From: Microvirga calopogonii
GTDB taxonomy: Bacteria > Pseudomonadota > Alphaproteobacteria > Rhizobiales > Beijerinckiaceae
DNA: 37,556 nt
Reading direction: 5' to 3'
NCBI RefSeq assembly: GCF_003347665.1
Contig: NZ_QDGA01000030.1
Coordinates: 18,445 to 56,000 of the forward strand
The position numbers and the translations under genes are program-made. A model generated the notes under the pieces. It saw only the letters and a program-made list of their open reading frames with translations, had not been told where the DNA came from and did not search any database. Of this stretch, positions 7,322 to 16,354 are shown piece by piece; position 1 is the first letter of the stretch, and the number at the start of each line of letters is the position of its first letter.

Positions 7322-8470
7322 ATGATCGTGGCGCAGAGCACCCTGGCTCGAGAGCCGGAAGTCATAATCGACCGTGCCGCGAGGCCCATGACGGTCCGGC
7401 TCGCCGGTCCCTGGACGGCGCCGCACGCCCAGAAGGTCGAAGCACTGGCCGGTGAAATCGAGGCCGAGGCCGAGAGCTTTCCCCTCGTTCTCGATCTGAG
7501 CGGCGTCGAGCGTCTCGACACCCTTGGCGCCTGGACGCTCAATCGGACCCGGCATGAACTCTCCGCCAAGGGAGAGGTGGATTTCGTCAATGCCTCGCCC
7601 GAGCAGAAGATTCTCCTGGACGAGACCGCCTACCGTGACTTTCAGGGGGAGCCGAAGCCGCGGCACTCGCGGTTCGTCGATTTCCTCGTCGATGTGGGCC
7701 AAAGCGTGGCCGGGGCCGGCAGGGACATGGTCGGCGGCGTCGGCTTCCTGGGCGAACTCGTCTCGGCGATGATCCGCGTGATCCTTCATCCCCGCCGTTT
7801 CCGGGGCACGGCGGTGATCAACCAGCTGGAGCAGATCGCCTATCGCGGCGTGCCGATCATCGTCCTGATCTCGTTCCTCGTCGGTTGCATCGTGTCGCAG
7901 CAGGGCATCTTCCAGCTCGTGAAGTTCGGCGCGACGCCCTTCGTCATCGACCTGATCGGCATTCTGGTCCTGCGCGAGTTGGGAGTGCTGTTGACCTCCA
8001 TCATGGTGGCGGGCCGCTCGGGTTCGGCCTTCACGGCCGAGATCGGCTCCATGAAGATGCGGGAGGAGATCGACGCCCTGAGAGTCATGGGCCTCGATCC
8101 CATCGAAGTTCTCATCGTCCCGCGCATCATGGCGCTGGTGATCGGCCTGCCGCTCCTGACATTCATCGCGTCCATCGCGGCGCTCGTCGGTGGCGGCCTC
8201 ACGACCTGGGTCTATGGCGATATCAGCCCGGACATCTTTCTCAACCGCCTCCGGGCCGCCGTGGGGATGAACACCTTCCTGGTCGGCATGATCAAGGCCC
8301 CGTTCATGGCGCTCGTCATCGGCATCATCGCCACCCTGGAAGGCTTGGCCGTTGAGGGGTCCGCCGAATCCCTGGGACGCCACGTCACGTCCTCGGTGGT
8401 GAAGGCCATCTTCATGGTCATCGTGCTCGATGGTCTCTTTGCCATGTTCTTCGCAGCGATAAATTACTGA
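7322..8470 (+). CDS. mlaE: MlaE-family ABC transporter permease with N-terminal STAS domain
   Basis: The protein is about 382 residues. Residues 20-110 form a STAS-like domain (MTVRLAGPWTAPHAQKVEAL and LDLSGVERLDTLGAWTLNR). The rest is the MlaE permease, with RGVPIIVLISFLVGCIVSQQ, the conserved TAEIGSMKMREEIDALRVMG segment and five to six membrane helices. It is the inner-membrane channel of an Mla-type system that moves phospholipids between membranes. The fused STAS domain replaces separate MlaB, as is common in alphaproteobacteria. ATG 7322 is used here; GTG 7328 has a better-spaced GAAGGG site, and TTG 7274 would add 16 residues. It is the first gene of a four-gene operon. Confidence 0.9.
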   Translation: MIVAQSTLAREPEVIIDRAARPMTVRLAGPWTAPHAQKVEALAGEIEAEAESFPLVLDLSGVERLDTLGAWTLNRTRHELSAKGEVDFVNASPEQKILLDETAYRDFQGEPKPRHSRFVDFLVDVGQSVAGAGRDMVGGVGFLGELVSAMIRVILHPRRFRGTAVINQLEQIAYRGVPIIVLISFLVGCIVSQQGIFQLVKFGATPFVIDLIGILVLRELGVLLTSIMVAGRSGSAFTAEIGSMKMREEIDALRVMGLDPIEVLIVPRIMALVIGLPLLTFIASIAALVGGGLTTWVYGDISPDIFLNRLRAAVGMNTFLVGMIKAPFMALVIGIIATLEGLAVEGSAESLGRHVTSSVVKAIFMVIVLDGLFAMFFAAINY

Positions 8471-8471
8471 G

Positions 8472-9275
8472 ATGATGCTCGAACGGCGCCACCCCGAATC
8501 CCTTGAAAACCGCGACGTGATCATCCGCGTCCGCGGGGTCGAAGTCGGCTTTGGAGACAGGACGATCCTGAAGGGCCTCGATCTCGACGTGTATCGCGGG
8601 GAGATCCTAGGATTCGTCGGCGGTTCGGGCCAGGGCAAGTCCGTCCTGACCCGGGCAATCCTGGGGCTTGTGCACAAGCGGGCCGGCACCATCGAGGTGC
8701 TGGGCCAGAACCTCGACGATCTGTCCCCCGAGGGGCGCCGCCAGCTCGAGCGGCATTGGGGCGTGCTGTTCCAGCAGGGGGCGTTGTTCTCGGCCCTGAC
8801 CGTGAAGCAGAACATTCAGGTCCCGATGCGGGAATATCTCCACCTGTCGGACCGGCTGCTCGACGAACTGGCCATGCTCAAGATCGAAATGGTGGGCCTC
8901 AATCCCGATGCGGCGGACAAGCTGCCCTCGGAGCTGTCCGGGGGCATGATCAAGCGCGCGGCCCTGGCAAGGGCTCTGGCCCTCGACCCTGAGATCGTTT
9001 TCCTCGATGAGCCGACTTCGGGCCTCGATCCCATCGGTGCCGGCGAGTTCGACGACCTTATTGCGACGTTACAGCGGACTTTAGGCCTGACCGTATTCAT
9101 GGTAACCCATGACCTGGACAGCCTCTATTCGGTCTGCGACCGCATAGCGGCTCTGGGAGAGGGAAAAATTCTCGCGGAGGGTCCCATCGAGGTGATGCTC
9201 GAATCGAATCACCCGTGGCTCCGCTCTTATTTTCATGGAAAACGGGCACGCGCGGTCATGGCCGGCGGCGCGTAA
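8472..9275 (+). CDS. mlaF: MlaF-type ABC transporter ATPase
   Basis: This is a 267-residue ABC ATPase. The Walker A is GGSGQGKS (about residues 53-60), the Q-loop is FQQGALFSALTV, the signature is LSGGMIKRAALARALAL, the Walker B is EIVFLDEPTSGLDPIG and the H-loop is VFMVTHDLD. The signature LSGGM is typical of the MlaF/Ttg2A subfamily rather than of import ATPases. It starts one base after the mlaE stop, and a second ATG follows immediately at 8475. It powers the permease of the same operon on the cytoplasmic side. Confidence 0.92.
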   Translation: MMLERRHPESLENRDVIIRVRGVEVGFGDRTILKGLDLDVYRGEILGFVGGSGQGKSVLTRAILGLVHKRAGTIEVLGQNLDDLSPEGRRQLERHWGVLFQQGALFSALTVKQNIQVPMREYLHLSDRLLDELAMLKIEMVGLNPDAADKLPSELSGGMIKRAALARALALDPEIVFLDEPTSGLDPIGAGEFDDLIATLQRTLGLTVFMVTHDLDSLYSVCDRIAALGEGKILAEGPIEVMLESNHPWLRSYFHGKRARAVMAGGA

Positions 9276-9283
9276 GGGTAACG

Positions 9284-10621
9284 ATGGAAACGCGCGCAAA
9301 CTACGCCTTGATCGGCCTCTTCACCCTGGCGGTGATCGCAGCCGCCTTCGGCTTCGTCTACTGGTTCTCCGGCGGAGAGCGGGGACAGGTGCGCCAGAAC
9401 ATCCGCATCGTCTTCTCCGGCTCGGTCTCGGGACTGTCCCAGGGATCGAGCGTATCATTCAACGGCCTGCGGGTGGGCGAGGTGACGAGCCTCGACCTCC
9501 TGCCGGAAGATCCTCGCCGCGTGGTGGCCATCGCCACGGTCAACAGCAATACGCCGATTCGTTCCGACACCCGCGCCCGCCTGGAGTATCAGGGGCTGAC
9601 CGGCGTGGCGAATGTGGGCCTGTCGGGCGGTGAAGCGGGCGCCCCGCCGCTCGTGGCCGGCCCGGGCCAGCCCATGCCGACGATCTTCGCCGACCGTTCC
9701 GACTTCCAGGATCTCATCGAAACCGCGCGCAACATCGCCCGCCGGGCCGACGACGTGCTCGAGCGGGTCGGCCGGGTCATTGCCGACAACGAGGGTTCCA
9801 TCAACCGCACGGTTCAGAACGTGGAACGCTTCTCGCAGGCCCTGGGCGAGAATGCCGAGGGCATCGACCGCTTCCTGGCCCAGATCGGCCAAGCGGCCGA
9901 GAAGGTGGGTCCTTTGGCCGAGAAGCTGGAGACGTTGGCGACGAATGTGGATGAAGTGGTGCGCTCCGTCGACCGCCAGCGGGTTGCCCGCATCGTCGAA
10001 AATGTCGACAACTTCACCGCCGCACTGGGCGAAAACCGTCAGGTGGTGAGCGAAGCCCTCAAGGACGCGGCGAGCCTGGTCGACCGGTTGAACGAAACCG
10101 CGCCGAAGCTCGATTCGGCGGTCGCCGAGATCGCGGCGATCACCAAGGCTGTCGATCCGGCGAAAATCGGCCGTACGGTCGACAATGTGGACACCTTCAC
10201 CCAGACGCTCAGCCGTCGCAGCCCGGACATCGACAAGGCCATCCAGGAAGCGCGCTCGATCACCGAGAAGCTCAACAAGTCAGCCGACAAGATCGACAGC
10301 GTCCTGGCCGGTGCCGAAAAGTTCCTCGGTTCGGCTTCCGGCGAAGCCGGCAAGGGGGCCTTCGACGAGATCCGCTCGGCGGCCGTGGCGGTGCGCGAAC
10401 TCGCCAACGACCTCAACACCCGAACCGAGGGCATTCAGGGCATCCTCGGTGGCGTCAACCGGTTCACGGAGTCGGGATTGAGGGAATACGAGGCTCTCGC
10501 CGTGGAAGGGCGAAAGACGCTGGGCGACATCAGCCGGGCGGTTCGTAGCATCGAACGTAATCCACAGCAGTTTATTTTCGGTGGCAGTCCCAATCTCCCC
10601 CAATACAATGGACGCCGTTAA
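9284..10621 (+). CDS. mlaD: MlaD-type MCE-domain lipid-binding protein
   Basis: The 445-residue protein has one N-terminal membrane anchor (ALIGLFTLAVIAAAFGFVYW). It is followed by an MCE domain at about residues 40-125 (SGLSQGSSVSFNGLRVGEV and LEYQGLTGVANVGLSGG). The remaining 300 residues are a long helical, coiled-coil-like region with repeated motifs such as IVENVDNFTAALGENRQVV and TVDNVDTFTQTLSRRSPDI. This is far longer than E. coli MlaD (about 180 residues) and resembles PqiB/Mce-type proteins that could reach across the periplasm. ATG 9284 lies 8 bp after mlaF, with an AGGG site. It is the periplasmic lipid-shuttling subunit. Confidence 0.9.
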   Translation: METRANYALIGLFTLAVIAAAFGFVYWFSGGERGQVRQNIRIVFSGSVSGLSQGSSVSFNGLRVGEVTSLDLLPEDPRRVVAIATVNSNTPIRSDTRARLEYQGLTGVANVGLSGGEAGAPPLVAGPGQPMPTIFADRSDFQDLIETARNIARRADDVLERVGRVIADNEGSINRTVQNVERFSQALGENAEGIDRFLAQIGQAAEKVGPLAEKLETLATNVDEVVRSVDRQRVARIVENVDNFTAALGENRQVVSEALKDAASLVDRLNETAPKLDSAVAEIAAITKAVDPAKIGRTVDNVDTFTQTLSRRSPDIDKAIQEARSITEKLNKSADKIDSVLAGAEKFLGSASGEAGKGAFDEIRSAAVAVRELANDLNTRTEGIQGILGGVNRFTESGLREYEALAVEGRKTLGDISRAVRSIERNPQQFIFGGSPNLPQYNGRR

Positions 10622-10630
10622 GTAACCTTC

Positions 10631-11320
10631 ATGCGTGGATCCTCAGTGTCACTCCCCCAGACTGAACGAGCCGGCCTGCTTCGGGGCCTTGCCCCGGCGC
10701 TGGTTCTGGCTGCCTTGACCGGCGCCTGCTCGTCAGGTTCCGCGCCGGCGACTTTCGATCTCTCGGCTCCGACGTCCCGGATCCGGGGAGCGGCCGGCGT
10801 TCAGCTTCTGGTCAATGAACCGGCGGCTCTGCAGGCGCTCTCGACGCAGCAGATCCTGGTGAAGGATGCGAGTGGCTCCGTGTCATTCATCGGGGGAGGG
10901 CAGTGGGCCGACAACCTGCCGCGTCTGATTCAGACACGCCTGATCAATACCTTCGAGAACGCCTCTCAGCTCCGCGGCGTGTCCCGCCCGAGCAGCGGCG
11001 CCGTGGCCGATGTCCAACTCATCTCCGAGTTGCGCCGGTTCGAGATCGCGACACCCGAGAATGAGGCCGTGGCCGAGATCTCCGTGAAGATCGTCGCCGA
11101 TCAGAACGGCCGCATCGTCAATGGACGCATCTTCCGCGCCAGTGTCCCGGCCAGCGCCGTGGACGCCCCGAACGCCGCGCGCGCGCTCGACGAGGCACTA
11201 TCGGTCGTCATGCTCGACATCGTGCGCTGGGTGAGCAGAAGCCATCTGCCCCGGCGGGAGGAGCCTGGCGACGTCAGCAGCCAGTCGCAGATGCCTTCCA
11301 GGGAGCAGGCACCGACTTGA
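10631..11320 (+). CDS. ABC-type transport auxiliary lipoprotein (PqiC/LptE-like)
   Basis: The 229-residue protein has an N-terminal lipoprotein signal ending in a LTGAC lipobox (cysteine near residue 34), followed by a Ser/Gly-rich linker. The body (FDLSAPTSRI, QLLVNEPAALQALSTQQILV and ADNLPRLIQTRLINTFENA) matches the ABC-transport auxiliary component family, which includes the outer-membrane lipoprotein PqiC. It follows mlaD after 9 bp and closes the operon. It likely docks the long MlaD-like subunit at the outer membrane. The charged C-terminal 30 residues look disordered. Confidence 0.85.
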   Translation: MRGSSVSLPQTERAGLLRGLAPALVLAALTGACSSGSAPATFDLSAPTSRIRGAAGVQLLVNEPAALQALSTQQILVKDASGSVSFIGGGQWADNLPRLIQTRLINTFENASQLRGVSRPSSGAVADVQLISELRRFEIATPENEAVAEISVKIVADQNGRIVNGRIFRASVPASAVDAPNAARALDEALSVVMLDIVRWVSRSHLPRREEPGDVSSQSQMPSREQAPT

Positions 11321-11487
11321 CGACGCCTCGCCAATTGCTTGGAATCATGAATTCGAGTCGTTGGTGGACCACAATGTATGGGCGCACATCCGATGGCGAA
11401 AATGGTGCCGCGTCGTCCGACTCTTCTTTCGTCACCATGATCGGCCTTGCAGCTGCCGTCATCAACCCTCGGTGAGCCCTGCAAGAC

Positions 11488-12363
11488 CTACGCAAACCGG
11501 CCAGCCCGCTTCAGCAGCCGCTCGGCACGCAGGAGGTGCGGTCGGTCGAGCATCTCGCCATTCACGCCGACGACTCCCGCTCCCGGATGCGCCTTGAAGG
11601 CCTCGATGACCGCCTCGGCCCGCGCGACAGCTTCAGGAGAGGGCGTGAAGGCCTCGTTGATCACCGGCACCTGGGCGGGATGGATCGCCATCTTGGCGAC
11701 GAACCCATCCCGTCGGGCGGTTCGGCATTCGGCTTCGAGCCCGGTCATGTCGCGGAAATTGGTGAAGACCGAATCGATCGCGTCGATTCCCGCCGCTGCG
11801 GCACCGAACAGAGTGAGGGAGCGGGCGAGGCGGTACGGATCGGTGTAGGCGCCGTCCTCTCCGCGATTGACCTCCGCGCCAAGATCGGCCGACAGGTCCT
11901 CGCCGCCCCAGGTCAGGCCCATGAGACGATGGCTCGCTCCTGCGAAGGTGCCGAGGGCGAACACCCCGGCGGCGTTCTCCGTAGCGATGGCGAGGATGCG
12001 GGTGGCGCCATCCTCCAAGCCGAACTCCGCCTCCCGCACCGCCAACTTGGCGCCGAGATGCGCAACGTCCGCTCCGCCGACCGTCTTGGGCAGAACGATC
12101 CCGTCGGGGGCTGACCGCATGACACCGTCGAGATCCGCATCGATGAGGCCCGTCGTAAGCCCGTTGACGCGTACAAAGAGGCGGGGACGTCGGGCCTCCT
12201 TGCTCCTCTCGGCAAGAAAGGCCGCGGTGATGCGCCGCGCTTCCTCCTTGGCATCAAGAGCAACCGAATCCTCCAGGTCGATCAGGAGCACATCAGCTCC
12301 TGAACTCATTCCTTTATCGAGCTTCTTCTGGCTGTCGCCCGGCACGAAAAGCAGTGAACGCAT
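11488..12363 (-). CDS. HpcH/HpaI (CitE-like) CoA ester lyase
   Basis: The 291-residue protein is of the CitE/malyl-CoA lyase family. It starts RSLLFVPGDSQKKLDKG and carries the acidic metal-site motif IDLEDSVA, the RVNGLTTG loop, LAIATENAAGVF and the WGGEDLSADLGA block, with KMAIHPAQV near the end. Such enzymes cleave malyl-, citramalyl- or beta-methylmalyl-CoA. The ATG at 12363 shares its first base with the stop of the upstream MaoC gene, so the two are coupled. The combination suggests a step in short-chain acyl-CoA metabolism such as a mesaconyl/methylmalyl-CoA conversion; the precise substrate is inferred only. Confidence 0.85.
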   Translation of the reverse strand: MRSLLFVPGDSQKKLDKGMSSGADVLLIDLEDSVALDAKEEARRITAAFLAERSKEARRPRLFVRVNGLTTGLIDADLDGVMRSAPDGIVLPKTVGGADVAHLGAKLAVREAEFGLEDGATRILAIATENAAGVFALGTFAGASHRLMGLTWGGEDLSADLGAEVNRGEDGAYTDPYRLARSLTLFGAAAAGIDAIDSVFTNFRDMTGLEAECRTARRDGFVAKMAIHPAQVPVINEAFTPSPEAVARAEAVIEAFKAHPGAGVVGVNGEMLDRPHLLRAERLLKRAGRFA

Positions 12364-12842
12364 CACGCGCTCCTCTTGCGCATGAAGGCCTGCCGGCGGC
12401 ATTCGGCCACGAGTGTGCCGTCCTGCTTGTAGGCCCGGTGGATGAAATCGACGATGCCCGCGTCGGAGCGCGATTTCGACTCGCGCTTGGCGACTATCTC
12501 CGTCGTCGCGTTGATTGTGTCGCCTTCGAACAGAGGGGCGGGAAACTTCACGTCCGTCATGCCGAGATTGGCGATGGTCGTGCCAACCGTGGTGTCGTTG
12601 ACCGAGATGCCGATGAGGAGGCCGAGGGTGAACAGCGAGTTCATGAGCGGCTTGCCCCATTCCGTCTCGGTGGCACAGAAATGCGCATCGATGTGGAGCG
12701 GCTGTGGGTTCAGCGTCATGTTTGAGAACAGCATGTTGTCCATCTGCGTCACCGTTCGCGTAAGGCGGTGCCTGATGGTCGTGCCGACGACGAAATCTTC
12801 GAAGTAAAGGCCGCCTCTCGGGTGTCTGCTCTCATCGCTCAT
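12363..12842 (-). CDS. MaoC-family hydratase
   Basis: The 159-residue protein has a single hotdog fold. It begins GLYFEDFVVGTTIRHRLTRT and contains TLNPQPLHIDAHF, the R/N-P-x-H hydratase-type loop carrying the catalytic Asp/His pair, then GKPLMNSLFTLGLLIG and MTDVKFPAPLFEGDTI. It matches the mesaconyl-CoA/2-methylfumaryl-CoA hydratase subgroup more than short-chain enoyl-CoA hydratases, but that is judged by eye. It overlaps the CitE-like lyase start by one base (TGATG). A hydratase followed by a lyase would hydrate an unsaturated acyl-CoA and then cleave it. Confidence 0.85.
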   Translation of the reverse strand: MSDESRHPRGGLYFEDFVVGTTIRHRLTRTVTQMDNMLFSNMTLNPQPLHIDAHFCATETEWGKPLMNSLFTLGLLIGISVNDTTVGTTIANLGMTDVKFPAPLFEGDTINATTEIVAKRESKSRSDAGIVDFIHRAYKQDGTLVAECRRQAFMRKRSA

Positions 12843-12894
12843 GACATGACCTCAACGTTTTGAACGGCATGTTGGAGCCCATGCCTTTGCTGCA

Positions 12895-13668
12895 TCAATA
12901 GCCGAATTGTTCCCGCAGGATGCGTTCATCCAGGCTGTGGCCGGGATCGTGAAGCATCACCAGATCGACGCTGCGATCCATCGAAACATGCACATGGGAG
13001 ACGTTGCGAAATTCCGTGTGGTCGGCCACTGCGCTGACAGGACGGTTTCCGGATTCCAGAACCTCGATCTGAATCTTGGCGTAGTCGGGCAGGAGCGCTC
13101 CGCGCCAGCGTCGGGGGCGGAAGGCGGAAATCGGCGTCAAGGCCAGCAGCGGCGCATTGAGCGGCAGGATCGTCCCGCCGACGGAGAGATTGTAGGCGGT
13201 CGATCCGGCCGGTGTCGCAACCAGGATTCCATCGGCGATGAGTTCGGCGATCCGGACGTGGGAATCGACGCTGATGCGAAGCTTGCCCGCCTGGTAGGTC
13301 TGCCGGAACATGGCAACTTCGTTGATGGCCCGCGCCGTATGGGCCACCCCATGCACGTCCCAGGCCACCATCAGGAGAGGGTGCACGACGCTGCGCTCGG
13401 CTTCTTCCAATCGCTCGAACAGGTCTTCTTCCCGGTAATCGTTCATCAGGAAGCCGACCGTGCCCTTGTTCATGCCATAGATGGGCTTGGACGTGCCCAT
13501 GAACCTGTGAAGGCTTTGCAGCATCAACCCGTCGCCGCCGAGGGCCACGATGACATCGGCCTCTTCGGGCGTGACGTTGGCATAGAGGCCCTGCAGGGTC
13601 TTCAGCGCACTTTGGGCGTCGGGCGCGTCGCTGGCGACAAATGCGATATTGTTGAAACGGCGGGCCAT
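12895..13668 (-). CDS. nadK: NAD kinase
   Basis: The 257-residue protein phosphorylates NAD to NADP in the cytosol. It has the GGDG motif ([18 protein letters not shown], about residues 40-57), [12 protein letters not shown], the NEVAMFR motif and the [14 protein letters not shown] nucleotide-binding motif near residues 154-167. Length and motif order match short bacterial NadK proteins. The start at 13668 is the only plausible one before the first strand. It is divergent from cutA with 48 bp between starts, so the promoters are back to back. Confidence 0.93.
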   Translation of the reverse strand: MARRFNNIAFVASDAPDAQSALKTLQGLYANVTPEEADVIVALGGDGLMLQSLHRFMGTSKPIYGMNKGTVGFLMNDYREEDLFERLEEAERSVVHPLLMVAWDVHGVAHTARAINEVAMFRQTYQAGKLRISVDSHVRIAELIADGILVATPAGSTAYNLSVGGTILPLNAPLLALTPISAFRPRRWRGALLPDYAKIQIEVLESGNRPVSAVADHTEFRNVSHVHVSMDRSVDLVMLHDPGHSLDERILREQFGY

Positions 13669-13716
13669 GCCCAGTTACCCTCGTGGCGTCCCATCGGATC
13701 GGAGGACAGGCATAGC

Positions 13717-14046
13717 ATGGATCGCCCACTTCTCGTCTATACGACCTTTCCCGATGTGGACATCGCCCTCGCAGCCGGCGAAGCCCTCGTCCGCGACAGG
13801 CTAATCGCATGCATCAACGTTCTTCCGGGGATGCAATCCGTCTATGCCTGGAAGGGCGGCATTGAGCGGGGACAGGAGGCGGTTGCCATCCTGAAGACCG
13901 TCAAGGGTCTTAAGGATCAGGTACATCGGGCGCTCAAGGAGAGACACCCCTATGAGACGCCGGTCATTCTCTTCATCGAGCCGACCGGGGCCGATGCGGC
14001 GACCCTGGAGTGGCTCGTCGGGGGAACGGCCGGAGAGGCGCCTTAA
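13717..14046 (+). CDS. cutA: CutA divalent-cation tolerance protein
   Basis: The 109-residue protein matches the CutA1 family. It begins LLVYTTFPDVDIALAAGEAL and contains RLIACINVLPGMQSVYAWKG, EAVAILKTVKG and HPYETPVILF, with the conserved Cys and the YxWKG motif. It forms trimers in known structures and is linked to copper and divalent cation tolerance. ATG 13717 follows a GGAGG-rich stretch. Its stop overlaps the convergent metallo-hydrolase gene by 4 bp. Confidence 0.93.
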   Translation: MDRPLLVYTTFPDVDIALAAGEALVRDRLIACINVLPGMQSVYAWKGGIERGQEAVAILKTVKGLKDQVHRALKERHPYETPVILFIEPTGADAATLEWLVGGTAGEAP

Positions 14047-15029
14047 ATGGCGGGACTCCATTGCACCGGCACGAACCGGAAGCCGTTGCCATCCTTCGCG
14101 ATATGGCCGGTAGCCGGGAAGGGAGCGTGATAGAAGGCGACCTGGGCCCGCTCGGTGGCCGCCAGATCGAGCATCCTGCGGCGGGTGGCGCGCGCCTGGT
14201 CCGCATCCATGTCGAAAATGGCCGACCAGTCCGGATTGCGGACGAAGAGCGCGGGGTGGTTCGCCGTGTCCGACAGGATCAGCAGCCGGCCGGATCCCGA
14301 GGACAGCATGTAGGCCGTATGACCGGGAGTGTGACCGGGAGCGGCGATGCTCGTCAGACCGGGCACGACCTCCTTGTCCATTTCGTACTGCTTCACGTCT
14401 TTGGCGATGGGGCCGAAGACGCGGCGTGCGCCCTGGAACCCGCCTCTTGCCCCTTCCGGAGCCTGGTTCATGCGGGCATCGTCCATCCAGAAGGCCCATT
14501 CGGCAGCCGGCACCATGATCTCGGCATTCGGGAAGACCGCCGTGCCGTCCTTCAGGCGCAAGCCGTTGATATGATCGCCATGGAAATGGCTGATGACGAC
14601 CGTGTTCACCTGCGCAGGGTCGAATCCGGCCGCGCGGAAGTTCGCCATCCAGCGGCCTGTCGTCGGGGCGCCCGAGTCGCCGTTGCCGGTATCGATGACG
14701 GTCAACCGACCGCCATTGTTGAGAACGAGGCCGTTGAAGGTGTTCTGGATGGTGTCCTGGGGCAGAAACGCCTCACGGGCCGCCTGCTGAACGGCCGGGA
14801 GTTCAGCATTGCGGATGAACCCTTCGAGAGGGCGCGGCGCAGAGCCGTCATTGATGGCTGTCACCTCGATGTCGCCGACCTTGTAGCGATAGAAACCGGG
14901 CGCCTGGCGGGTGCCGGACCCCTGTGCGGGGTTGGGCGCCGGTGAGGTGGACTGGGCTAGGGTGGGACCTGCGAGGGGAGCAGCGGCAAGGGCGGTGCTG
15001 GCGAGGACGGTACGGCGTGTCAGTGTCAT
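14043..15029 (-). CDS. Tat-exported MBL-fold metallo-hydrolase
   Basis: The protein has 328 residues. Its N-terminal signal peptide TLTRRTVLASTALAAAPLAG has the twin-arginine pair and an A-x-A-like cleavage site, so export through Tat is likely. The metallo-beta-lactamase motif HFHGDH appears in VISHFHGDHINGL, followed by AAPGHTPGHTAYML and LSDTANHPALF, which supply the remaining zinc ligands. The class resembles SMP-30/quorum-quenching-type lactonases and other periplasmic hydrolases; substrate unknown. ATG 15029 has a GGAG site; the longer frame to 15098 would place residues before the signal peptide. It shares 4 bp with the cutA end. Confidence 0.85.
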   Translation of the reverse strand: MTLTRRTVLASTALAAAPLAGPTLAQSTSPAPNPAQGSGTRQAPGFYRYKVGDIEVTAINDGSAPRPLEGFIRNAELPAVQQAAREAFLPQDTIQNTFNGLVLNNGGRLTVIDTGNGDSGAPTTGRWMANFRAAGFDPAQVNTVVISHFHGDHINGLRLKDGTAVFPNAEIMVPAAEWAFWMDDARMNQAPEGARGGFQGARRVFGPIAKDVKQYEMDKEVVPGLTSIAAPGHTPGHTAYMLSSGSGRLLILSDTANHPALFVRNPDWSAIFDMDADQARATRRRMLDLAATERAQVAFYHAPFPATGHIAKDGNGFRFVPVQWSPAI

Positions 15030-15101
15030 GGACGTCTCCAGGCATGGGAGCGGAAGCCTAGAACGGCTACGGTTGGAGACAAGGGAGGCGCCTCTCACAA
15101 G

Positions 15102-15914
15102 TCAGAGAGCAGAGCGCGACGCGGCGCTGGCCAGGTGATGCAGGGCAATCCCGCTCGTGGTCGCGACATTCAGTGAATCGAACCCACCGCTCATGGGGAT
15201 GGAGACGGTGCGGGTCCGGGCAAGAAGCGCGGGCGGCAATCCAGGCCCTTCCGCCCCGAGGAGCAGGGCCGTCCGTCGCGAGGGCTGGACGTGCGAGAGG
15301 ATCTCCTTGCCGGATGGGGAAAGAGCCATCACGTCGAAGGAGGCTGCCTGCAGGGCCTGCACCATGGCCTCGGCGGACAATGCCCTCGTGTAGGGTACCA
15401 CCAGCGCTCCACCGACGGACACGCGGATGGCCTTGCGGTAAAGCGGATCGCAGGTCTCCCGGTCCAGCAGTACCGCTCCAGCGCCGAAGGCCGCGGCATT
15501 GCGGAAAATACCGCCCACATTGTCATGGTTCGCCAGGCCGATCAGCCCGACCACCAGAGCGTTCTCGGGCATGCGTGAGAGCATTTCCTCGACTGGCGGC
15601 AGGGCAGTCCTGTGAGCGATAGCCAGGATGCCCCTGTGAATCGGAAAACCCACGATGGTATCCATCACGACCCGGTTCGCCGTGTAGACCGGAGTTTCCG
15701 GAGAAAGCAGGTCCAGGGCATCGCCCAGAGCTTCGAACCGGCCTTCTGCCAGCAGGAGCGATTCGATCTTGAAGCGGGACTGCTTCAGAAGAACCCTTAG
15801 GACCACTTCTCCTTCCGCCACGAAGCGGTGCTCCCGTCCGGCGAGATCGCGCTCCCGCACGGCACGATAGGCCTCGATCCGTGGGTCGTCGGGGTCTGAA
15901 ACAGGAATCGGCAT
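15102..15914 (-). CDS. TrmH/SpoU-family RNA 2'-O-methyltransferase
   Basis: This is a 270-residue SPOUT methyltransferase. An N-terminal substrate-binding domain (residues 1-95) is followed by the knot motifs: LANHDNVGGIFRNAAAFGAG (motif 1), LLLGAEGPGLP (motif 2) and PMSGGFDSLNVATTSGIALH (motif 3). It would methylate ribose in tRNA or rRNA using S-adenosylmethionine; the exact site is not deducible, and it is distinct from the RlmB homologue at 35275. ATG 15914 is used; GTG 15941 has a better AGGG site and would add nine residues. Confidence 0.85.
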   Translation of the reverse strand: MPIPVSDPDDPRIEAYRAVRERDLAGREHRFVAEGEVVLRVLLKQSRFKIESLLLAEGRFEALGDALDLLSPETPVYTANRVVMDTIVGFPIHRGILAIAHRTALPPVEEMLSRMPENALVVGLIGLANHDNVGGIFRNAAAFGAGAVLLDRETCDPLYRKAIRVSVGGALVVPYTRALSAEAMVQALQAASFDVMALSPSGKEILSHVQPSRRTALLLGAEGPGLPPALLARTRTVSIPMSGGFDSLNVATTSGIALHHLASAASRSAL

Positions 15915-15960
15915 GGATCTCTTTGACTTGGGAAGGCTCACGTTTTCCCTGCCTGTCTAA

Positions 15961-16000
15961 TCCCCGTGGGCGGCTTTGCCTATGCGCAACCGCACGGGGA
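15961..16000. repeat. Hairpin between divergent genes
   Basis: TCCCCGTG (15961-15968) is exactly complementary to CACGGGGA (15993-16000), with an additional CGG/CCG pairing inside. It lies between the SpoU gene and the small membrane-protein gene, which diverge. It is not followed by a T-tract. It could be a regulatory or processing element; no function can be assigned. Confidence 0.35.
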
Positions 16001-16078
16001 ACAACGACTTGGCATTCCTGTTAGCCCCCGTGAGAGAGCTTGGACTGCCGTATGCGGTCCTAAGCAGGGAGATGACAT

Positions 16079-16255
16079 ATGGATTGGGATATCGCGGACG
16101 GTTGGGTGTGGGCCCTGGTCATCATCGGCGGGCCTTTGCTGATCGGCATCTTCATGGCCGTATACAGCAGCCGACGCCGCAGGCTGAGCCGAGTCGAGCA
16201 GGAAGTGTCCGATCGGGTTGCTCACGAGAACTGGGGCAAGGAGCAAATTCGGTAA
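16079..16255 (+). CDS. Small single-span membrane protein (58 aa)
   Basis: ATG 16079 is preceded by a good AGGGAG ribosome site. The product starts MDWDIADGWVWALVIIGGPL, has one membrane helix (VWALVIIGGPLLIGIFMAVY) and then a strongly basic SSRRRRLSR stretch, which predicts a periplasmic N-terminus and cytoplasmic tail. The coding look (start, site, helix, positive-inside tail) is convincing even at this length. Function unknown. Confidence 0.65.
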   Translation: MDWDIADGWVWALVIIGGPLLIGIFMAVYSSRRRRLSRVEQEVSDRVAHENWGKEQIR

Positions 16256-16354
16256 GATCCTCGCCGCCTGTACGTTGGATCATGAGGTAGGCATTATGCC
16301 CGCCGGCGACGAAGCCTCTCTTGTCTCGGCCTTACCGGAGAGGCGATCTCCAGG

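Noticed and set aside
7295..8815. 506-residue frame opposite mlaE
   Set aside because: Rich in His, Asp and Arg, without domains, and fully opposite a well-supported permease.
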